The notes under the pieces were generated by a model, which had not been told where the DNA came from, did not search any database, and saw only the letters and a program-made list of their open reading frames with translations. From the NCBI RefSeq assembly GCF_030272615.1, contig NC_081407.1:373138998-373202997 (forward strand): a DNA stretch of 64,000 bases. Reading direction: 5' to 3'. The first letter of the stretch is position 1. Each line of letters begins with the position of its first letter. This document shows positions 32,961 to 41,885 of the stretch, in pieces. Origin of the DNA: Cryptomeria japonica. Lineage: Eukaryota > Streptophyta > Pinopsida > Cupressales > Cupressaceae. The position numbers were made by a program, and so were the translations under genes.

Positions 32961-33299
32961 GTTGAATCCCATAATATTGCTCCTAGCAAGAGCATGGTAA
33001 AAGACCATCTTTTCCTAAAAAAGCTAAGAAGCTCAGACAAGACTAGCAAGCTATTAAACCCTTAGATTGTGGACCATCGGTTGGCATCTTCTATGGGTGG
33101 TGTTTTTTGGTGTTGTTTGTGTTTGGTCTTGGTTTTATTTGCATCTAGTTTTAGTTTATGTTATTCGATGGTTTTGGATTTTTGTTGTGTTTGTTGGTCC
33201 TAATGTTGGGTGTTCTCGCTCCTTGTGACACCCCTTTATTTTGATGTCTAACTGCTATGTAAGGGTGCAGGCCCTCTATCAGAATAATCTTCAATAATG

Positions 33300-33784
33300 C
33301 ATGCATCTAAATTTGTGAAAAACTAGATTCCCTTTAATGCACCAATCTGATTTTACACATGTGAATGATAGTTAAATAATTCTTGATAATTGGGACATGA
33401 ATATAATGGATGTCTTTAAATATAAAGACATGACGTCTCATTAATTTTTTTGTTTATTTATCTTTAGTTAATAAGGATAAAAGTGGGATATCAGTGCAAA
33501 TTTAATTTAAGGCAAGACTACTTGGTGATAGCATTAATGAATATGTGACTATGAACTAGTCATAAGATAGAAAAGGGGATAGATCAAAAAGGATAACATG
33601 TATATAAAAATAAATGTGATTATCTATTTTTATTAAACTAGTTAATAAGACAAATGTATAAGAGTATGTGAGCATTAGAAAGAAAATAAATAATAGATGC
33701 ATAAGAACATGTGAAACTAATTAGTTGAATAATCAAAGACAAGAGATATAAATTTACACAAAATTATTTTGTTTATAAATAAAT
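33300..33784. other. AT-rich spacer without genes
   Basis: No open frame of note and no recognisable F-box coding remnant. It borders the 3' UTR relic at 33785. Confidence 0.6.
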
Positions 33785-33935
33785 TTATGAGTCATGTTTG
33801 TCCTACTCCAAACAATTTAGATTTATTGATGGAAAGAAATTATATTATGTGCAAAAGTAAAAAAGCAGTTACAAATTTTGTTTACAAAAGTTTTTGAGTT
33901 TTGAAATTTCAATATATTGAATTTAAGGCAATGAG
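33785..33935 (+). pseudogene. Relic of the F-box 3' UTR (unit 2)
   Basis: It aligns with the 3' UTRs at about 10440-10576 and 37775-37920: TTTGTCCTaCTCCAAACAaTTTAGaTTTA and onward to ACAAAAGTTTTT and TTTAAGGCAATG (lower case marks differences). The end AAGGCAATG is closer to unit 3 than to unit 1. No coding part precedes it. Confidence 0.75.
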
Positions 33936-33939
33936 TTTG

Positions 33940-34560
33940 TGAACAAGATTAGGTTCCTTATCAACATGTTTCTTAGGATGAGGAGGAGAAGAAATGGAAG
34001 TGAGAAGAACATTAGAATCTCACTTTGTGATAATAAAATTATATTTGTGATGTATTTTGGGACCATATGTTTTCTCCAATTGTCTTTCCATATCACTTCT
34101 TTCACATATCCATTTTGCAACTTTTGAGATATTGTTAGGAGGTCTCTTTGGTTTGTTAGCATCAATCATGTGTTGGTTTGGGGGTTGAGTAGGATGTTGA
34201 AGAAATCTAGGCCTCACATGACTAGAAACATTATTAGTATTTACTTTATTAAGCTCTTTGTTCTCTAAGGACTCATATTTAGGAGAGAGAATCAAGGAAA
34301 GTGCTAATGATTTCATCTTCTTGCTCCAATGTATCTTTATCAGTAAGCTAAACTTTGGGAGAAGGATTAACTATATCCATCAATGCTTCATCTCTAGGAG
34401 GAATGCCATGCATAGAAGGTAAAGTGACGTTAAGGAAGGTGTTTATGATATCATCCTCTTCCTCTAGCATATCCTTATGGGAGAGGAGCATTTTAGGAGA
34501 AAGATCAACATCATTCATCAAAACTTCATCCTTAGGAGAGAGAGAGATTTAAAATAAGTT
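33940..34560 (-). pseudogene. Unidentified coding remnant with acidic internal repeats
   Basis: Minus strand. The first part reads SPKDEVLMNDVDLSPKMLLS, HKDMLEEEDDIINTFLN. It is then repeated as PRDEALMDIVNPSPKV, TDKDTLEQEDEIISTFLD, and begins again as SPKYESLENKEL. So two full copies and a partial copy of a unit of about 40-45 residues are present. The C-terminal part (KRPPNNISKVAKWICERSDM) is basic and unlike the repeats. One in-frame stop and one frame change are visible, so it looks dead, or is an exon with missed splice sites. No known family recognised. It lies between the unit 2 relic and unit 3. Confidence 0.4.
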
Positions 34561-35344
34561 CTAATAATCTCTTATTGCACTAAAGTATTATCATAGGTAC
34601 ATATAATATTTATAAAACTAAACTATCAAACTACCATCTCAAGCATCCAATAAATAAGAGACGTAGTACATGAAAATCATCAAATGATAAAGAGGAAATC
34701 ACAAGCTAAAACCACCCAAATCCTTAGTCAAAATCTAATACCTAAATCCTAAGGTGGGTACAAAGACTAAAATACCATATTCTATACACTTGTAATAACA
34801 TCGTCATTATTCATTTATCAATTTGGACACTTTAATTTAACTCTAATATCTCCATTCAAAAATGTCTTATGATGTGTCATGTGTTTGTCAACAAGTGTAA
34901 CTATTTCTTACAATTCTCTATGTGTCATAGATGTTTACATTTTTTACATGGGAGGCCCTAACTTCCAATGTAGAATGTTTGATCCATTTCTCTTAGATAA
35001 GTGATTTTGGAGTAGACTTAAGGTCAACAAAAAAACATCAACATTAGTTTCAACATGATTTGGAACCACAATGAACTTTCTAAAATCACCTAAAATTTAT
35101 TTTTTTATGCTCTTAACATTAGAATGCAAGGTTGAGTCACATTTCTTAACATTATAAAATTGTATCTACAATCCATTCCATGATGAAAAACAAGTATAAA
35201 TTAAAATAAAATTAGATCACTAAAACTAAAAATATTTAGGACTAATATATTCTATTGATTTTGTCAGCTTATAGTAAAATACATCAAAATTAATTATCTT
35301 TAAAAAAATAAAAAATAAAATTTAAAATTTTAAAGAAAGACCCA
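34561..35344. other. AT-rich spacer without genes
   Basis: No open frame of note, repeat or element edge recognised. Confidence 0.6.
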
Positions 35345-37000
35345 CATTAAATTAATGGTAAAAATTAAGATATAGTACTAAGATTCTCCAGTTAAACAGA
35401 CGATACAATGCTAAGATTTTAGAATTAGATAACAACTGATCTTTCATCATCACAAAATTTGAAGAGTTAAAGTTATTGACAAATAATATTCATTTAAACA
35501 CCCAAATAAATTGTGTGATTGAAGACCTTATTAATTATTTGAATAATAATTAATAATAATTAATAATCAATAATAGTCCATTTTAAGTACCATATAATCC
35601 AGTGATAAAATGAAAGGTTAACATAAAATAAATATAATAGAGTAATCTATTATAGATTCGAACTTGGCATATATCTTGGTAATTGACACTGTTACAGTGA
35701 TTCGAACTCTAATGCCAGATATGTAACTAATCATAAAAAATAAATAAATAAAGACTCCGTAAGTTGGAACATGACTGGTTATATTTGGATAGATAAGCTT
35801 GAATAGAAAACAACAATGGTTGCACTGTATCGCTTCTTTCTCATTGATTAAAAGTGCCGGCATAATAGTAAAAACTCAAATGGGTATTGCCATTTCAGCA
35901 ATGACATTCACTAAGAATAAGGTGTCCTTTTTTGTATTTATCCTACTGAATTCTTGGATTCTTCTTCATATAATATATCATCTGCTGTTGTTCATATGTG
36001 GATCTCATTGTTTTGGCAGTTCAAGTAGAGTGATGTAAATGTTAACAGTTAGTTTGAGTTAGTTTGAATTTTAGTGTGAATGTTTATGAAAAGGTTGCAT
36101 ATTAAAATTATGTGTATTTATATAGTTTAAAGAAATATGGATGTATCTGATTATGTTTCTAAAAAAAATTTGAAAATGAAGTATAAAGCATATATGTAAT
36201 ATTAAAAATAGAAACAACCACATTACAACAAAAATGTAATTTCATTTATGTAAATTACAAATCTAACAAACTAAAATAATTTTATAAAATTATAATATGT
36301 AAACAATTTATTACGGAAACCAAGTGAATATTTTGAGGAGGAAAAAATATATATTTAATTGAACTTTTAAAAAAATTGTTAACTTTTTTTAAATGAGAAT
36401 TTTACTTCATATGCTTATTACTAGGTTTTTTTACTAATATTATCGTAGTTAATAATACAAGTTTAACCCTCTTCTTTAGATTGGTTGTATTGAGAGATGT
36501 TCTAACCAATAAAAGATATTTGCCCTTGAAAAATAGATGTAAGAGATTTTAGGTATTCTACACATTTGTATGCTCATGACATTAATCCCAAGATTTCATA
36601 CTTTTTTGTTACAATTCAATATGTCTTGGTATTTGGAGACATCCATTTGAACATTAAATTCATTGTCATGGTAATTAAAGACATCCACTTAAACATTAAA
36701 CTTATGATAAAACAATCATAAAATAATCATTGACATTGATAAGGATTACTTAAGAACATTTCAATTTAGAGCTTTTGAAAAAATCATACTTTATATTTAA
36801 TTCACTTGTATGTTTTCTTACTTGTTTTTTTATGTTTGTCATGAGTGTAAAATTAATCTAATAAAAAAAATTCACCAAAACAAACTTGACGGTATTAAAA
36901 TAATATAAAAGCAAGACTTTAAAGACTTTAAAACACTATTATATTATAAGCTTGTCCCAAAGAAATTGGCATAATTGATATGTTTATCTAATGATGGAGT
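35345..37000 (+). other. Upstream flank of F-box unit 3 (diverged duplicate of 8075-9666)
   Basis: Aligns with the unit 1 flank at both ends and with the unit 2 flank in its middle part (36270-36780), which is missing from unit 1. It contains no convincing gene. Confidence 0.7.
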
Positions 37001-37052
37001 CTATCCCATTAGTTTGTTTTGACAGTTTACAATTCACTGTAATATCTAGCTC

Positions 37053-37060
37053 TATATAAG
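37053..37060 (+). promoter_or_regulatory. TATA box of F-box gene copy 2
   Basis: TATATAAG, same context and distance to the ATG as in copy 1. Confidence 0.65.
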
Positions 37061-37104
37061 TAGAAGAACGTACCCATTTTATCATAAGTATTCAATTTCA
37101 AAGA

Positions 37105-37599
37105 ATGAGCAGGGTGGGGGAATCCATGGAGTCCAAAGTACAAAAAGTTGCAGGACGTGAAGTTACAGCTGGTAACTCTAATTCCCATGCAAGCCGTGCA
37201 GTATTTGGCAACAACGTGGATATTCTGGAAGAAATCTTGAAGCACCTTGATGCCAAGTCAGTGGGCATCATCTCCTGTGTTAGCAAAGGGTGTCAGCAAG
37301 CTGCAGAAAGTGAATATGTGTGGAAAATCATATGTACACACATCTGTCCTTCATCTGTTTTTGAAACAGAGAGGCTACAGTCACTGGTAGCAACCATGGG
37401 CGGATTCAAACGCCTCTACATGAATTTCTTGCATCCTCTCCACTCATATTCCCATCATAAGCACTGTTCTTCGCTGAATGAAGATGTCATCAGGCTTTCT
37501 CTCTCACTGTTTTCAGTTGACTACTATGAAAGAAGGCTTGAATCTTTCAGGACCAGAATGCCTCCAATTTTAAGATCCATTCAGGCATTACTGCAATAG
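37105..37599 (+). CDS. F-box protein, SLY1/GID2-like, copy 2
   Basis: 164 codons, intronless. It is identical in protein to the copy at 9771-10265 except residue 2 (Ser instead of Arg, AGC versus CGC). F-box at about 36-78, GGF motif at 98-105, LSL-type motif at 131-143. By family it is expected to act as the substrate-recruiting subunit of an SCF ubiquitin ligase for DELLA proteins. If translation starts at Met8 (37126), the two copies make the same protein. Distal upstream regions differ (this copy keeps about 525 bp lost from unit 1), so expression of the copies could differ. A copia element is inserted about 560 bp after the stop. Confidence 0.85.
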   Translation: MSRVGESMESKVQKVAGREVTAGNSNSHASRAVFGNNVDILEEILKHLDAKSVGIISCVSKGCQQAAESEYVWKIICTHICPSSVFETERLQSLVATMGGFKRLYMNFLHPLHSYSHHKHCSSLNEDVIRLSLSLFSVDYYERRLESFRTRMPPILRSIQALLQ

Positions 37600-37910
37600 T
37601 TCAGCCTCCAGATTCCTGCACAGATATGGTGGAAAAATCAATGAAAGAGAATCAAAAGGGCATGTTTTATATGAGGCCTGCAGTAAATAATAATGGAGGT
37701 TTTTTTTGACATCTGGTCTGTAGATGGATTGGCTTTGCCCTAATTGAGTTGCCAATGAGAAGTTAGCTATTTAAGATTTGAGTCCTGTTTGTCCTGCTCC
37801 AAACAGTTTAGGTTTACTGATGCAAAGGAAAATTACAGAAACAGTCTTTGGAGATCAGTTAATAATTTTGTTCACAAAAGTTTTTAAATTTTGATATATT
37901 AAATTTATTG

Positions 37911-38160
37911 TCAAAGGCAATGGATTTTCATGATTATTGTTCTTTCTCTTTATTTGGCGACACTATCAGTCTCTCCGGCATGAATGAGATCACATATCAG
38001 ATTTAGTGTCTCATTCAGAATCATGCTTATGTTATGGCGTTAATTACTTATTTGCAGAAAAGTGCTCTCCTTTTTTGCTTTGTTGAAGATAATTCTGCAT
38101 GAATGAGATCACATAAAAAACGAATATACTAAAAAATAGTGATGTAATAGCATTTATTAC
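37911..38160 (+). other. Diverged downstream flank of F-box unit 3
   Basis: Resembles 10577-10760 with many substitutions and indels, and ends at the LTR of the copia element. No gene. Confidence 0.6.
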
Positions 38161-38612
38161 TGTTGGTGTAATTATTTATTCATCTTGGATATAATTAAAC
38201 TTTACTTAAGTTTACTTAGGTACATGCAGAACATTGTAGTTTGCATATGAGACACTTAGGTAGATGTGATACATTGGGAGTCTGTATGTAGGAGAATTTC
38301 CACCTTTTATGGTGTGATCTTGTTGTTACATTCCATCTTTGGGTGATCCACCTCATGTGGAATATTTTACTATTTCTCCTGCCTACCCTTGCATCTCATT
38401 GAGCCACATGTCATCATTGTGTGCTCTCTTGTCTCTTAGTCTTGCCTTTATAAGCATGTTCATCTACATTTTATGTAACAATTCTGATGATCCAGTTGAT
38501 CTCTTTTGCATCTTCATAGGAATACAGTTTATTCTTGTCATATTTTATCTCTCTTATCACTGTGCTATCTTATGGTCTCTTTGATCTTGGTTGCTTCAAG
38601 CATAATCTCACA
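38161..38612 (+). repeat. 5' LTR of the copia element (452 bp)
   Basis: Starts TGTTGGTGTAATTATT and ends ATAATCTCACA, giving TG...CA ends. The primer site TAGTATCAGAGCGG follows directly. Confidence 0.8.
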
Positions 38613-38626
38613 TAGTATCAGAGCGG
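38613..38626 (+). promoter_or_regulatory. tRNA-iMet primer binding site of the copia element
   Basis: TAGTATCAGAGCGG, one base from the standard TGGTATCAGAGC, immediately downstream of the LTR. Confidence 0.85.
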
Positions 38627-38980
38627 TTGGAGCACCTCTGTATAGCCTTTGGAGAGATTTTGAAGGAGGTCAAGAGGCAGATCTGAGGAGAAACATCTTC
38701 TAGAGGCATCCTAGACCAAATCTGACCTCACCATTGAGTCCAGGTAGCCGTTTCCATGAAATTTGACTATAAATTTGCCTATATTGGGTGAGGAGTCAAT
38801 TTCGGGGCTTAGAGGAAAAAATCAACCTATTAGGCTGTACGATACGATTTTTGTTAAAAATAATAATTTTATTCTTCTGCAAATTTTATTCCAAATTTTC
38901 ATTATTTTAAATTCGTAGTTTTTCATTTTTTTTTAAAGTATTATTGTTAAATAAAAAAAAAATCAAAAATTCTATTATTT

Positions 38981-39620
38981 GGGGGGGGATTTTACCCCAC
39001 CCCCCGTACCGTACGTAACCTGCGTGTTTGCAGGCACTATCGATCCTCTCGCCACAGCCGTCTGTACCTCCCGACAACCCGCTACACCTACCGACGGCCT
39101 GCTCCTCCCCGTTGACAGTCTACCGTCGGCCTCCGTCTCTGGCTAATCCGCCACCTCCGACTGCACATCCTCCACCCGTCGTCATTGGGCATCCTCCTAC
39201 CAGGCTTATCCTTTCTAGCCACCGTCCCTGGACTTCCCGTAGCTATCGGGAATCATCACCGGTAGCCTGCACACGTGGTGGCTACTCTCCATAATCGTCA
39301 ACGGCACCGACATTAGCAACCGACCATTTTTTGTGCCACGTGGCATGTTCTGATTCCTCCTGCCATCTACTCCTTCCGCGCTAATTCAATGCCCTGTCAC
39401 CCGACACCTGTACGCCAACTCAATGCCACATTAGCAGTACGGCCTGCCCAGTTGACCTACCACACAGACTTCTACATCATTTGTACGGTCGCCACCCGAG
39501 CATCCTCGTCAGCAGATCCGTACGGTACATCATCTTTTTCCACCAATCGGATTGTGACACGTCATCAGTCTGTACAGTTCGGACGTATAGTCAGCAGGGG
39601 AGTGAAGTTTTCTGCAACGG
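38981..39620 (+). other. GC- and CpG-rich island in the copia leader, opened by a G/C hairpin
   Basis: Composition changes sharply at 38981. G8 (38981-38988) and a C-rich run (38995-39005) can pair across a loop of about six bases. About 600 bp follow that are rich in C and in CpG (CCGTACCGTACGTAACC, GCCACGTGGCATG and similar), against AT-rich surroundings. No conserved protein is recognised in the open frames. It could be a leader structure of the element or captured sequence. Confidence 0.6.
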
Positions 39621-40266
39621 TCATACGGCCATCAAATTTAACACAGTGGTTCTTGACGTCATCTTTTTTTTGAGAATCTAGCAGACCCCTCTCATTGAGC
39701 TTTTTGATTTTGGAGTTCAACTTCAAATGGCCATATCTTGCTCGTTTTTGCTCCTTTTTTGGTGCAATTTTTTTTGAAATGGGCTAAGTTTTGTGTAATT
39801 TCACATGGTGTTGTTATTTTCTGATTTGGGTGGACATATTTTTTAGAAAATTTAGTTTTTGGTGACTATACTTGTCCAATCCCCGTTTCTGCAACTTCCA
39901 GGACTCCGTTTGGGCTCATACGAACTCCTTTTTAGGTGTCTTTTTTTTTTTTAATGCATAATTTTTTGTCTACTTTCATAATCTGCTATCAATTTTCAGT
40001 GATTTTGATTGGAAATTGTACTTTCATCATATGGTCTTTTTTGACCAATTTGGCACTTGTATTGCATAGATCTATCTTTTTGGTCTTTTGCATTGTAGTT
40101 CTAAGCCTATTGGGGCAATTGTAAAACAAAATCAAAAGTCCACCTTGCCATTGTTTGCAAGTGGCCTATTGTACACACACTGCATATAAAGTGCTAGGGG
40201 GTACTTTGATTGAGTGAATTGGGGGGGGGCATCTCTTTTGCTTTTGTGTTCTTTCTTTTTTCTACT

Positions 40267-41200
40267 ATGGGTTCTCCTAAGTTTCCTCTTTTAACCCCTC
40301 ATAATTATGCTACTTGAAAAATTGATGCATGGAGTAAACTAATGGAAAAAGGGTTAACTCATTACATTGATGGAACTATTGTTGCTCCCGCTGATCCTAA
40401 GGTTGATCATAATTCTCACTTGGATTGGCTCACTAAGAACATCATGGCAATTGGTACCTTAAGAAAGTATGTATCAAAGGATCTCAGCTTTCATATTGAA
40501 AAAAGTACCTTAATTAAGGATGCTTGGCAAAAGTTTCAAGACTTGCATGGTCAAGTTGATGAGATTAGGGGATATCAAATTGATAGTGATCTCACCATGT
40601 TAGATCCCAAGAACTTTGATACTATACAAGATTATGTCACTAAGGCAAAAGAGTTGAGGGCACAACTCAAGGATTGTGGCATTGACAAGAAGGATACTCA
40701 ATTGATCTTCAATTTGATGGGCAAACTTCCACAAGAATATGCAGCATTTGTTTCTAGTTTTGAAACCCATAGGATGACAATGGGTTCAATCTACACAATG
40801 CCTACATTTGATGCTTTCACCGAAATGTTGATGATGGGACAAACTAAGTTGATAAGCATGGGCATTCTTAAGACTTCTAAGTTTCAAGCATTAGTGGCAA
40901 ATCAAGGAAACAACTTGGAAATCAAGGAAAGGATAACTCAAACAAGAAGAAAGGCAAATCAAAGCCTAAGGACAAAGCACCACCTTCTCTACAACAAGGA
41001 GATTCATCCTCTTCCAAGAAGGACAATTCACCAAAGAAGGAGAGACCTACTTGTGCCTATTGTAAAAAGGTTGGTCATGAGGAGCATCGTTGTCATTCTA
41101 AGAAGATTGATGAGCTCACGCACATCCTCAAAAAGAACAACATTGATTTGCCTAATGCCTTCAAGAAAGAGGATTCATCACCTTCCACTTCCTCAAAATA
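40267..41200 (+). pseudogene. copia Gag (UBN2-type capsid region with CCHC knuckle), fossil
   Basis: Starts MGSPKFPLLTPHNYAT. The capsid-like UBN2 region reads LIKDAWQKFQDLHGQVDEIR, AKELRAQLKDCGIDKKDTQL and LMGKLPQEYAAFVSSFETHR. It is followed by a lysine-rich linker and a CCHC knuckle (CAYCKKVGHEEHRC, about 41050-41095). The layout is normal for copia Gag. It is not intact. Confidence 0.8.
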
Positions 41201-41289
41201 AAAGGGGAAAGGGCAAGCATTCATGGCCTCAACAAGTGGTAAGACTCACTCTTTTTGGAAAAGAAAAGGACAAGCTCTTTGTGCTACTT

Positions 41290-41885
41290 CAAGTCGTGAT
41301 TCAGGTAGATGGCTTCTAGATTCAAGGGTTTCTCATCATATTGCATCTTCGCAGACTATGTTTTCTACATTTGAGCCTTGCACCATGCTGCAAATTTTAA
41401 TGGGCAATCATACATACATGGATGTGATTGGGAAAGGAACTATTGCCATTGGGGATAATTCCTTCAATAATGTGTTGTGTGTACCCCACTTGACAAACAA
41501 TCTTATTTCCATCTATCAAATCACACATGGGGCAACAAAGAAAATTGTGGAGTTCACACCTCAGTTAGTTTTCATTAGAAACTTGTAGAATAGAGCTATC
41601 ATTGCGACTAGGGTTGTGGATCATGCATCTCGGTTATATTCCTTTTCAGATTTTGTTCCTATTGATGAGGATGATTCTTCACATGATGATTCTACATATG
41701 ATGATAACAAGAAGTGTGATGATTCAGATTTTGAGGAGAACTTTGGGTACTTGAACTTGAGGATTCTCACATGTGACCCCATTCTTAAGCCTTGCATTCC
41801 ATCTCCTCCTATTGATATCACATCACCTCTTGCACCTGATAATGCGGATAGAGTGACAGTTTTGCCTTCTTGTGATTCAGTGTAG
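41290..41885 (+). pseudogene. copia protease and GAG-pre-integrase region, fossil
   Basis: WLLDSRVSHHI stands at the place of the protease WLLDSGASHH motif. It is followed by ILMGNHTYMDVIGKGTI, VLCVPHLTNNLISIYQI and the DHASRLYSF segment that precedes the integrase zinc region. Beyond about 41885 the copia match ends. Confidence 0.75.

Larger units (their letters stand above)
30953..33285 (+). mobile_element. 5'-truncated LINE (element B): RNase H + third ORF + 3' UTR
   Basis: About 2.3 kb on the plus strand, with an imperfect target-site duplication AATCTTCAgTAATG (30939-30952) / AATCTTCAaTAATG (33286-33299). It starts inside RNase H, at a different point from element A, so the two are separate truncated insertions. 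RNase H is followed by a pyrimidine-rich spacer of about 150 nt, ORF3 (31586 to about 32960) and a T/G-rich 3' UTR. Many stops show age. Confidence 0.8.
37001..37910 (+). repeat. 910-bp near-identical block, copy 2 (other copy 9667-10576)
   Basis: One mismatch and no indel against 9667-10576 by eye. The left edge lies where unit 1 carries about 40 extra bases. The right edge lies at TTTATTG, after which CTTAATGCAATGG (unit 1) faces TCAAAGGCAATGG (unit 3). Confidence 0.9.

Noticed and set aside
40221-40229. G9 run as a G-quadruplex
   Set aside because: A single G run without partner runs nearby cannot form an intramolecular quadruplex.
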